Under the pieces are notes generated by a model, which worked only from the letters and a program-made list of their open reading frames with translations, made no database searches and was not told the DNA's origin. Source: Acidovorax sp. Leaf78 (lineage in GTDB: Bacteria; Pseudomonadota; Gammaproteobacteria; Burkholderiales; Burkholderiaceae_C). From it: a DNA stretch of 51,031 nucleotides. Where the stretch lies: contig NZ_LMLZ01000023.1 of assembly GCF_001422735.1 (NCBI RefSeq), positions 1,691-52,721 of the forward strand. The letters run 5' to 3'. The position numbers and the translations under genes were made by a program. Shown here in pieces: positions 37,930 through 45,498 of the stretch (position 1 is the first letter of the stretch; every line of letters starts with the position of its first letter).

Positions 37930-40188
37930 TCATTGATGCTCATCTGCATCGTTAAACACGGCGTAGTGATCATCCCAATCGGTACGCCATGGTGCCAATA
38001 CCGATTTATTCCTGAACTTTCTGTTCAGGGCTTCTAGCGTTTTCTGCTTATCCCCAGCTCTGGCTTTTCCGTGTATCAGCCTTGCTAAAGTTGCTGGACA
38101 CCAAAGACTTGTTGCCCCACCTGCTGCGCCCAAGGAGACCCGCGCGGACTGCAGCCACTTGGTATCACTAAGTCGCTTTGTCCAGTTCTCGGCCGTGTAG
38201 GGCAACGCATCAAAAATGGCTGCCACCTGTGCTGCCGTTATCCCGTCCCTAGCGACGCTAGGCGTACCGTTGGGCGGCGTAGTAAATGCGCCCTGCATTT
38301 CGAAAGAAGCCGCCGTTTTGTCACATTCCCAATCGCCACTTTGGTTCACAGCTGATGCATACCGGTCAATCCAGCTGTGATACTTCAATCTCTCGGCTCT
38401 CGCATGTTTATGCCAGACGCTCAGGGTTCGGGGGCTTGGCTCTCTTTTCGCGACATCCGTGAAAGCGCGAAGCAGCTTGCGATAGTCGAGTGGGGTAGTT
38501 TCGGACGTGGTCGTCCTTTCTGGCGTCGGTTCCTCGTGGGGGTCTTGTTCACATAGAAGCATCGCCGCTTCAGCCGGCTGCAGGTCAGACAGCCCCCACC
38601 AATACGACGCACTCAACGTTGCGTCATACCAAGACGTAAATGCAATCAGGTCGCTTGCTAAAGGCGCTTCACGGATCGACTGTGACGCTGAGTGCTGAAC
38701 GCTATCAAAGCCCTCCATGACCATCGCCAAGGCCTGAGCGTCCATGTATGGGCTCAGATTCAACTCACGCTCCCCGCCCCGCTCCTGGGTATAGGTGACG
38801 GCTTCAGGCGAGAAGTCGCGCTGATGGTCATTGTGGAAATCGTCAAGCCACACGAAAACCCCTGCTGGCAGGAGCGATGCCGACCTCTGACGCCAGTCAG
38901 CGTAACGCCGTGAGTCAGCGTCCTCCTCTCCTTGATACAGATTGCTTAGGGCAGCCTTCAGCGCGTCCAGTTGCACCACAAAGGCGTCCCACTCATTCGC
39001 CAGCATCTTGGTCGGCATATCACCGACTAGATGGAGTGCCGATGTGTTCTGCAGTCGTGCGTGTGCCCCCGTTTTGCGAGCTAGATTCCCAGCGACCTCA
39101 TCGGGGGAGAGGTTCCAGCTTGTGACGTAAGGCAGGGCACGGACCGGTAGCGCCGAACGGCCCCCAATATTCAATATCACTGCGCCACTTAGGTAAGCGC
39201 TCGTCGCTTCGACTGTTCTCCACCTGTAGGGGGTACCTTGTTGTTCCAACCATTTGTTCACGTCGCCATGTGTCACCAACTCGTAGAACTGCCGTGCCAC
39301 CAAGGGGAAAAAAGGCAGGCAAGTATGGGGGTCGCGGACAGTCAACTCCCGCGCATTTGCCGCGTCAACCATTGCGTCAAGCAATGTCCCGCAAGCACCG
39401 CTGTGCAGACTCTCTTGCTTTGCTATGTCCTGCGCCGCATTTTCTATGGTCCAGTAAATCGGGCCACTTCCGTGAGGCAGTAAAACTAAGCCAATACCCC
39501 GTTTTCCCAAGAATGCGCCTAACTCAGAAGGTAGCAACACGCCGCTCTTCAGCGCACTCGGCGCGACCCAAGTGATTGCGCCCATCCCTGCAGGATTACG
39601 CACCGTCAGCTCCTGCGTTTTGACGGCTTCAAGCAAATCATCGTCCAATGTCAATCGGGTGATGCCATAAGAACCAAGGTCCGCATCGCTGGGGTACATC
39701 GCCTTCGCGATGATGTGGGCTAGGTCGCAGAACTTCACTACCTTGCCTTCTTCAAGGTGGACAGTGAAAGGACGCTTCTCTAGGTTCTGCTCCCGCGGTG
39801 TGAGTGCCGCTTCCCTTGGCTTTTTTCTTTGATTCACGAGGTTGGCCGTTTCTTCAATTTCCTGCCTCTTGAATCGCAGTTCATGCAGTGGCAGCTTGAA
39901 GCCTGGCTCACTCTTGCAAAGCGTTCCATCCTCAGTACGAAACATGGTGACAAAAGGCTCATGACCGTCAAACTCCAATCGCTGAAGGTCTCCGCCAAAA
40001 ACCATTTCCGCCATGACTCCTTCCAATCTGTTGTTGGATAGCCGCGGCAATTTTTCGTCGTGCTCTAGCCAGAAGTACGGGCGTAGTCGGTACTCCATCA
40101 GTCGCTGCAGCGTCCAGGCTTCGTTCGTTTCAACTGCGAGCCAAGAACACGCTTGTTCCACGCTGGCTAACCTTGGCAGATATGTCAT
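37930..40188 (-). CDS. Large island protein of unknown function
   Basis: Protein of 752 residues from ATG 40188 (TTG 40200 also possible). No enzymatic motif found. There are at least two related segments: TQELTVRNP with AFLGKRGIGLVL near residues 190-245, and ARELTVRDPHTCLPFFP with THGDVNKWLEQQGTPYRW near residues 280-330. DVNxWL-type pieces occur in unknown proteins of integrative elements. The C-terminal third (PLDYRKLLRAFTDVAKREPSPRTL, GAGGATSLWCPATLARLI) is distinct. No signal peptide or membrane segment. Codon use is less GC-rich than that of flanking core genes, consistent with transfer. Confidence 0.7.
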   Translation of the reverse strand: MTYLPRLASVEQACSWLAVETNEAWTLQRLMEYRLRPYFWLEHDEKLPRLSNNRLEGVMAEMVFGGDLQRLEFDGHEPFVTMFRTEDGTLCKSEPGFKLPLHELRFKRQEIEETANLVNQRKKPREAALTPREQNLEKRPFTVHLEEGKVVKFCDLAHIIAKAMYPSDADLGSYGITRLTLDDDLLEAVKTQELTVRNPAGMGAITWVAPSALKSGVLLPSELGAFLGKRGIGLVLLPHGSGPIYWTIENAAQDIAKQESLHSGACGTLLDAMVDAANARELTVRDPHTCLPFFPLVARQFYELVTHGDVNKWLEQQGTPYRWRTVEATSAYLSGAVILNIGGRSALPVRALPYVTSWNLSPDEVAGNLARKTGAHARLQNTSALHLVGDMPTKMLANEWDAFVVQLDALKAALSNLYQGEEDADSRRYADWRQRSASLLPAGVFVWLDDFHNDHQRDFSPEAVTYTQERGGERELNLSPYMDAQALAMVMEGFDSVQHSASQSIREAPLASDLIAFTSWYDATLSASYWWGLSDLQPAEAAMLLCEQDPHEEPTPERTTTSETTPLDYRKLLRAFTDVAKREPSPRTLSVWHKHARAERLKYHSWIDRYASAVNQSGDWECDKTAASFEMQGAFTTPPNGTPSVARDGITAAQVAAIFDALPYTAENWTKRLSDTKWLQSARVSLGAAGGATSLWCPATLARLIHGKARAGDKQKTLEALNRKFRNKSVLAPWRTDWDDHYAVFNDADEHQ

Positions 40189-40281
40189 CGCTTTCCCCAA
40201 GCGAACCCTGAACAGGAGCCCCAGCAGGCGGGCAGGGAAACCCGCTTTTCGGTTCGCGGGCCTAGCTGGGGCGAATCAAGT

Positions 40282-40600
40282 CTATTCGGCCCTTGCGCCT
40301 TGCGCTACAAACTGGATGGCGGTGCTGTCGCTCTTTTTTAGATTGCACGGCACACAAGCCGCAACTAGGTTCAGGACGCCTTCACCCCTCCCCCCAAGAG
40401 CGCGGGGCAGTTGGGTGTTCGATGTGCCACTTGCCGAGCAATTCAAGAGGTGTATGGCAGTAGTGACACATGCCGGATGACCGCTCAAAAATCTCGCGTC
40501 GTCGTCTGGGCACACAAGGCGCTGGTGTTGGGACAAGCGTATGTAAAGGCTCGTCCGGCCAGAGCTGCCCCTGCTCACACATTGGAGGCGCTGGCGCTAA
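40282..40600 (-). pseudogene. HNH endonuclease, frameshifted
   Basis: Two frames together spell a compact HNH nuclease. The first gives RRREIFERSSGMCHYC with GKWHIEH (CxxC and the HIEH catalytic motif). The second continues QLPRALGG, then VLNLVAACVPCNLKKSDS (the N and CxxCN parts). The switch is needed at the CCC on the minus strand at 40413-40415; one base less would restore CAC-CAA-CTG. The 5' boundary is unclear. Either a real pseudogene or a homopolymer sequencing error. Confidence 0.7.
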
Positions 40601-40695
40601 CCACACACCCATTCGTTGGAGAGTGGGGAAAATCGTCACGGCAACAACGAGTCGGGTCTGAGACGAAACGCAGTCTGACACCCCTGCTGATGCCA

Positions 40696-42441
40696 TCACC
40701 ACCCCAACGCGCGCGCCCCCAACAAAGCCACGACCGAGAGCCCGAGCACCCAGCTGATGGTCTGCCAGAACACCACGGGGTTGCGCTGCACGAGAGGCAC
40801 CGACTGGCGTTGACGGAATGCGCGTCCTGGTGCGTGCAGATCAAACAGGAACTCCGACACCGCCTCCTGGCGCCGCGCCGGGTCAGGGTTCAAAGCCTTC
40901 TGGAGCACGCTGTCCAGCCACTGCGGCAGGTCGGGCCTGAAATGGCGTACCGGCACGTACCGCAACCCCTTGATGTCCGCCACTGACCGCACCCGCGCGG
41001 CGTGCAGGCCGTAGGGTAGTTGCGCGGTGAGCATCTGGTAGGCCAGCACGGCCAAGGAGAACAGGTCGGACTGCGCACTGCCCTCCTGCCCTACGAAGTA
41101 CTCCGGCGCCGTGTACTGCAGCGTTCCGGCGATGGCGTCGGCGCGCGGGTCTTGGCTTCCCTCTTCGAGGCCGGCCACGCGGGTCGAGCCGAAGTCGATG
41201 ATGCGGATGGTGCCCTGGCGGTCGATCATTACGTTGTCCGGGCGCAGGTCCTGGTGCAGCATCTCCTTGACATGGAACGCATGCAGCCCCTTGCCGACCT
41301 GGGCGATGAGGCCGCGCACGGTGTCGAGGTCGGGGCTGGGGTGGTCGATCATCCACTGCGCCAGGGTGTGCCCTTCCACGAACTCCATGGCGACGTACAT
41401 GTGCGTCCTGGGGCGCTCGTGCACATGGGGCCGCAGCACGTGCGGGCTGTGGATGCGCCGGGCGACCCATTCCTCCAGCAAGAAGCGGTCTAGGTGTAGC
41501 GCGTCGCCGGCCATTTCTATGGAGGGCGTTTTGAGCACCATCTGCTGCGCCGTCGCGTCGTCCACCGCCAAATACACGTGGCTGCGGGCACTGGCGTGCA
41601 GTTCTCGGACGATGCGGTAGCCCTCGAACCGCGCGTTGGGCGCCAGCAGCGGTGCGATGGCCAAGTCGGCCCGCAGGGCCTGCAGGTCGCGCAGCGGCAC
41701 CTCAGGCAGTGCATCGACCCGCAGCAGTTGCACCGTCATGTCGTCGTCGGCACCGCGTGCCTGTGCTGTGTCCACGAGCGCCTGGGCGGCGCGGTCCCAG
41801 TCGTCAGGATGCAGAGCCAGTGCCTGATGCACTGCCGCGGCATCGATGTGCAGGTACGCGCCGTCGGTGGCCAGCAGGTAGATGGCGCCCACGTCCGCCG
41901 GCAGGGTGGTGTAGTCGATCTCGACGTTGGGGCCCGTGCCCAGCGCGCGGCCCAGGAAGGACTCCACCGACGACAGATGCACGCGGTGGTCCTGCGTCAG
42001 CGGCTCCAGCGACTGCGCGTGCACCCGGTAGATGCGCGAGTCGCCGACGTGCAGCAGGTGGATGTCTCGGCCCTTGAGGATGAGCGCGCTGAAGGTGCAG
42101 ACATAGCCCCGGTCCTTGTCGAACCGCGCGTGGCTGCGCATGGTTTGCGCGTGCAGCCACGCGTTGGTGGCGCCCAGCACGCGCTGCGCGGACCTGCGCA
42201 CCGACCAGGCGTCGGACGTGGCGTAGTAGTCGTCCAGAAAGCTGCGCACCGCGGCGGCACTGGCCTCTTGGCTGACCGCGCTGGAGCCGATGCCGTCGGC
42301 CAGCGCCACGGCAATGCCCTTGGTGCTGCGCAACGGCTCGGCCGGCAGCATGGCGCCGTGGAAGTCCTGGTTAATGCCGCCCTGCCCCGCCCGCGAGTGC
42401 TGGCCCAGCGTGACGGCAAGGGCGTTGTTCTTGCCGCTCAT
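40696..42441 (-). CDS. Bifunctional PP2C phosphatase / Ser-Thr protein kinase
   Basis: Protein of 581 residues. Residues 1-245 are a PP2C domain with metal-binding aspartates in ALADGIGSS (Asp49), HVGDSR (Asp134) and ATDG (Asp193), and ADDDMT. Residues 275-540 are a Hanks-type kinase: Lys304 in VLKTP, HQDLRPDNV (HRD variant, 396-398), DFG 416-418 and GTLQYTAPE. The glycine-rich loop is degenerate. One transmembrane helix near the C-terminus (VVFWQTISWVLGLSVVALLG) anchors it. It follows the nitrite channel gene by 52 bases, so it probably regulates nitrite/nitrate assimilation by protein phosphorylation; this is inference. Confidence 0.88.
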   Translation of the reverse strand: MSGKNNALAVTLGQHSRAGQGGINQDFHGAMLPAEPLRSTKGIAVALADGIGSSAVSQEASAAAVRSFLDDYYATSDAWSVRRSAQRVLGATNAWLHAQTMRSHARFDKDRGYVCTFSALILKGRDIHLLHVGDSRIYRVHAQSLEPLTQDHRVHLSSVESFLGRALGTGPNVEIDYTTLPADVGAIYLLATDGAYLHIDAAAVHQALALHPDDWDRAAQALVDTAQARGADDDMTVQLLRVDALPEVPLRDLQALRADLAIAPLLAPNARFEGYRIVRELHASARSHVYLAVDDATAQQMVLKTPSIEMAGDALHLDRFLLEEWVARRIHSPHVLRPHVHERPRTHMYVAMEFVEGHTLAQWMIDHPSPDLDTVRGLIAQVGKGLHAFHVKEMLHQDLRPDNVMIDRQGTIRIIDFGSTRVAGLEEGSQDPRADAIAGTLQYTAPEYFVGQEGSAQSDLFSLAVLAYQMLTAQLPYGLHAARVRSVADIKGLRYVPVRHFRPDLPQWLDSVLQKALNPDPARRQEAVSEFLFDLHAPGRAFRQRQSVPLVQRNPVVFWQTISWVLGLSVVALLGARALGW

Positions 42442-42493
42442 CACGCAGGTCCAAACTCAGACCGCGGCAGGCCGATGCAGCACCGCATGGTCC

Positions 42494-43306
42494 TCAAGCC
42501 ACCTTGCGCTTGGGGGCCGTCTTGTAGTGGGTGGAGTACAGCATGGCGCCCACAAAAGTCAGGCCGCCCACCAGGTTGCCGATGACGGTGGGGATTTCGT
42601 TCCAGACCAAATAGTCCATGACCGTGAAGTTGCCGCCCAGCAGCAGGCCCGACGGGAACAGGAACATGTTGACGATGCTGTGCTCGAAGCCCATGTAGAA
42701 GAACAGCGCGATGGGGATCCACATGCCGATGGCCTTGCCCGACACCGAGGTGGACATCATGGCCGCCACCACGCCGGTAGACACCATCCAGTTGCACATC
42801 ACGCCGCGGATGAACAGGGTCAGCATGCCGGCGGCGCCGTGCGCGGAGTAGCCCACGGTGCGGCCCTCGCCGATGTGGCCGATCTTCACGCCGACGGCGT
42901 TGGGCGCCTCACTGAATCCGAAGGTGAAGATGATGGCCATGAACACGGCCACCATGAAGGCCCCCGCGAAGTTGCCGCAAAACACCAGAGTCCAGTTGCG
43001 GAACACGCCAGCCCAGGTGGCGCCGGGGCGCTTGTCGAGCACGGCCAACGGGGCCAGGGTGAACACCCCCGTCAGCAGGTCGTAGCCCAGCAGGTACAGC
43101 AGGATGAAGCAGCCCGGGAACAGCATGGCGCCCAGCAGCGCGTTGCCGGTATTGACCGTGACGGTGACGGCGAAGGCCGCGCCGAGGGCCAGCATGGCGC
43201 CGGCCATGAAGGAACGGATCAGCGTGTCGCGGGTGGACATGAGCAGCTTGGATTCTCCGGAATCGACCATCTTGGTCACAAATTCGGAAGGGGCGAGATA
43301 GGCCAT
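42494..43306 (-). CDS. nirC: Formate/nitrite transporter (NirC-like channel)
   Basis: Protein of 270 residues of the FNT family, with six membrane segments and family motifs such as AGAMLALGAAFAV, FCGNFAGAFMVA, GVMCNWMV and GFEHSIVNMF. In this neighbourhood it most likely moves nitrite. ATG 43306 is preceded by AAGGAA and starts MAYLAPSEFV; the frame is open far upstream but noncoding. Preceded by a long leader with a sigma-54-like promoter and a terminator, which suggests control by the adjacent NasR-type antiterminator. Confidence 0.9.
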   Translation of the reverse strand: MAYLAPSEFVTKMVDSGESKLLMSTRDTLIRSFMAGAMLALGAAFAVTVTVNTGNALLGAMLFPGCFILLYLLGYDLLTGVFTLAPLAVLDKRPGATWAGVFRNWTLVFCGNFAGAFMVAVFMAIIFTFGFSEAPNAVGVKIGHIGEGRTVGYSAHGAAGMLTLFIRGVMCNWMVSTGVVAAMMSTSVSGKAIGMWIPIALFFYMGFEHSIVNMFLFPSGLLLGGNFTVMDYLVWNEIPTVIGNLVGGLTFVGAMLYSTHYKTAPKRKVA

Positions 43307-43390
43307 GGAGTTTCCTTGGGGTGCGGTGGCTGACAGACCGACTAAGTGAGAGAGTGACTGCCCCATCAAGCCCTCGGCACGAGGGGGCGC

Positions 43391-43453
43391 AACAAAAGAA
43401 AACGGCGTCCAGCATGCAACCCGTCTGACCGGGTGACACACAGGGACGCCGTT
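43391..43453 (-). terminator. Leader terminator (attenuator) upstream of nirC
   Basis: On the minus strand: AACGGCGTCC (43453-43444), inner hairpin ACCCG/CGGGT with a six-base loop (43434-43419), GGACGCCGTT (43410-43401), then TTTTCTTTTGTT. Perfect 10-bp outer stem. Upstream is a 9-bp stem with hexaloop AACAAC. The terminator precedes the channel gene by 85 bases, so transcription must read through it, as in nas leaders controlled by NasR. Confidence 0.75.
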
Positions 43454-43592
43454 ATCCTTGGATGCGCGAATTCCGCGGCCCTGCTGCCGCGTTGTTGCGG
43501 CTGCAGGGTGGTGAATGCAGGCCCACATCAGCCCGGCACTCGGTACGGTATGAGCAAGTTTTGTACCGCGCTTGCAACGGCCCCTCGGGCCG

Positions 43593-43608
43593 TGCAACGC
43601 CCGTTCCC
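43593..43608 (-). promoter_or_regulatory. Sigma-54-like promoter upstream of nirC
   Basis: GGGAACGGGCGTTGCA on the minus strand against consensus TGGCACG-N4-TTGCA: 10 of 12 defined positions, with correct GG-10-GC spacing. A start near 43582 would give a leader of about 275 nt. Confidence 0.5.
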
Positions 43609-43673
43609 CAGGCCTCTTCAGCGCAAGAGGCGTGCGAGTGCATCGCGCTTGTGCAACGCGGCACCAAGTTGGA

Positions 43674-44993
43674 TCACTCGGAGGGCGTCTTTGGGGCGCG
43701 CAGGCCCTGCTGCAGCGCCACCGCCAGATCGGGCAGGGAGAGCGTGGCCTCGGCCACATCGAGCAGGCGGCGGTTCTGGTCCATCGACGTCTTCTGCAGC
43801 ACCCGGAAGGCCACCTCTTCGTTCATGCCCAGCCGCGCCATCAAAACGCCCTTGGCGCGCTCGATCACCTTGCGCTCGTTCAGGGTGCGGCGGGCCGCGT
43901 CGAGCTCGGCCTCCATGGTGGACATGCGTGCGGACTGGGCCTGCAGCAGGTCCAGCAGCGAAGCGGCCTCGCCCGCGTAGGCGCCGCCTGGCTGCGCGGC
44001 GACGGCTGTGGGCGCCAACGCCATGTCGAAAAATCGGTCCACCGCGTGGGTGCGCTGCGGTGGGTTGTCGCGCAGGCCGCGCAGCAGCCCTTTGGAGTCT
44101 TGCAGGTCTTGCTGCGCTTCTTCGATGCGCGCTGCGCAGTCGGCGCGCAGTTGTTTGACCAGATCGACCTGCAGGTGCCACAGCGCGTCAATGCGCTCGG
44201 AGCACACGTCGAACCAGACGTCGCTCAGGTCGCTGTCGAGCACCGCGCCCGGCCGGGCCACGCACAGCGTGCGGCGCAGGCGCTCGAGCTGCGCCACGCT
44301 GGGCGCCAGTTGCTGCTGGTCCCACCGGGTGCGCAGCACGGGGTCGGCAAACTCGGCAAAGATGCGCAGGCTGCGCTCCTGCGCGTCGATGAGGTGCAGC
44401 ACGCGCTGCTGGTGCGCCTCGCTGCCGGTGCCCGATGCAAACAGCAGTGCCCCAAGGGCTCGCTCCTGCCCCGCTTCCTCTTGCGCCTGCACCAGGTGCA
44501 GCAGGCCCACGAGCAGGCGCGACACGCTGGGCAGTCCGGCGGCATCTGCCACGTGGAACACCAACTCGATCAGTCCCGCGATCAGATGGCTGTATGCGGC
44601 AATCGAGTCATGGGCCGACATCGCCTGCCGCTCGACCTGGCTGCGCAAGGCCGCCAGTGACTCCATGCCCAGCAAGGCCCAGGCCATCAGCGACAGCGCC
44701 TTGGCTGTGGCTCCCTGCGCAGGTTCGACGTGCTCCGCAAACACCTCGCGCAGCCGCGTTTCCAGCAGCACCACCTCGTCCACCATCTTGCGGCGCACGT
44801 CCGCAAAGCGCTGCCCCTTGGAGGCCAAATACACACCGGACGCACCGCGCTCGCGCTGCAGGCCCTGGATCAGCTGCCCCACCACGTCCACCAGCTCTGC
44901 GCGGCTGGCCAGGTGCCGCACGGCGTCGATCTCCAGCTGCTTGGACCGCAGGACGAGGTTTGAAACGGACAAAGTCGCCACCGGGTCAAGCAT
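43674..44993 (-). CDS. nasR: Nitrate/nitrite-responsive antiterminator (NIT + ANTAR), NasR-like
   Basis: Protein of 439 residues. Residues about 45-290 are a NIT (nitrate and nitrite sensing) domain with the typical LIQGLQRERGASGVYLAS start. The C-terminal 70 residues are an ANTAR RNA-binding domain (RRTLNERKVIERAKGVLMARLGMNEEVAFRVLQ). Proteins of this type bind leader RNA when nitrate or nitrite is sensed and prevent termination. A leader with an intrinsic terminator does lie just downstream, before nirC. AGGAA precedes ATG 44993. Placed between nirD and nirC. Confidence 0.92.
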   Translation of the reverse strand: MLDPVATLSVSNLVLRSKQLEIDAVRHLASRAELVDVVGQLIQGLQRERGASGVYLASKGQRFADVRRKMVDEVVLLETRLREVFAEHVEPAQGATAKALSLMAWALLGMESLAALRSQVERQAMSAHDSIAAYSHLIAGLIELVFHVADAAGLPSVSRLLVGLLHLVQAQEEAGQERALGALLFASGTGSEAHQQRVLHLIDAQERSLRIFAEFADPVLRTRWDQQQLAPSVAQLERLRRTLCVARPGAVLDSDLSDVWFDVCSERIDALWHLQVDLVKQLRADCAARIEEAQQDLQDSKGLLRGLRDNPPQRTHAVDRFFDMALAPTAVAAQPGGAYAGEAASLLDLLQAQSARMSTMEAELDAARRTLNERKVIERAKGVLMARLGMNEEVAFRVLQKTSMDQNRRLLDVAEATLSLPDLAVALQQGLRAPKTPSE

Positions 44994-45064
44994 GCAAGTT
45001 TCCTGGGTTCATGGGTTCAGGGACGACGGCGCTTTGCGGTGCGCCGTCGTTGGGTCTTGGAGGG

Positions 45065-45421
45065 TCAGGCGACAGCCACGCTGACGCGGCCGCCGTCCAC
45101 CCGCACATTGTGAGCCTGTACCGACTGCTCCGGCGTTTCGATGCATTCACCGGTGAGCAGATCGAAATGGTTTTTGTACATCGGCGACGCCACCACCACG
45201 CGGTCGCCGATGTTACCGATCAGCCCGCGCGACAGCACGCTGGCGCCGGACTTCGGGTCCACATTGTCGATGGCGAAGAAGCGGTCGGCGCCCAGGCGGA
45301 ACACCGCCACGTGCCGGTCGGCGACCAGTGCGCAGACGCCGGTGCTGGGCAGGATGTCGTCGACCGCGCAGATATCGGTCCAGGCGAGGGTTTCTTCAGT
45401 GCTTTGGGGAAGTGCGCTCAT
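45065..45421 (-). CDS. nirD: Nitrite reductase (NAD(P)H) small subunit
   Basis: Protein of 118 residues with a Rieske-like fold. The iron-sulfur ligands are absent, as usual for NirD: DNVDPKSGASVLSRGLIG and SPMYKNHFDLLTGE. Partner of NirB in assimilatory nitrite reduction to ammonium. 77 bases after nirB. Confidence 0.95.
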   Translation of the reverse strand: MSALPQSTEETLAWTDICAVDDILPSTGVCALVADRHVAVFRLGADRFFAIDNVDPKSGASVLSRGLIGNIGDRVVVASPMYKNHFDLLTGECIETPEQSVQAHNVRVDGGRVSVAVA

Positions 45422-45498
45422 GGCGTGATGCTTTCAAAAGTGGGTTGCGCATGCGGTGGAGGCACAGCCGGCCCGATGGGCGGCTGCGCGCTCCACGC

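Larger units (their letters stand above)
36865..40600. mobile_element. Small genomic island behind tRNA-Thr
   Basis: From the tRNA-Thr terminator to the end of the kinase gene the GC content falls and genes are of mobile-element type: two DNA-binding proteins, a large protein of unknown function, and a broken HNH endonuclease. tRNA 3' ends are common integration sites. I found no integrase gene and no direct repeat of the tRNA-Thr 3' end, so this may be a decayed element. Positions 36865-37140 hold no convincing gene. Confidence 0.5.

Noticed and set aside
43608..43673. A second sigma-54 site (TTGGTGCCGCGTTGCA region) upstream of nirC
   Set aside because: The GG-to-GC spacing is one base too short.
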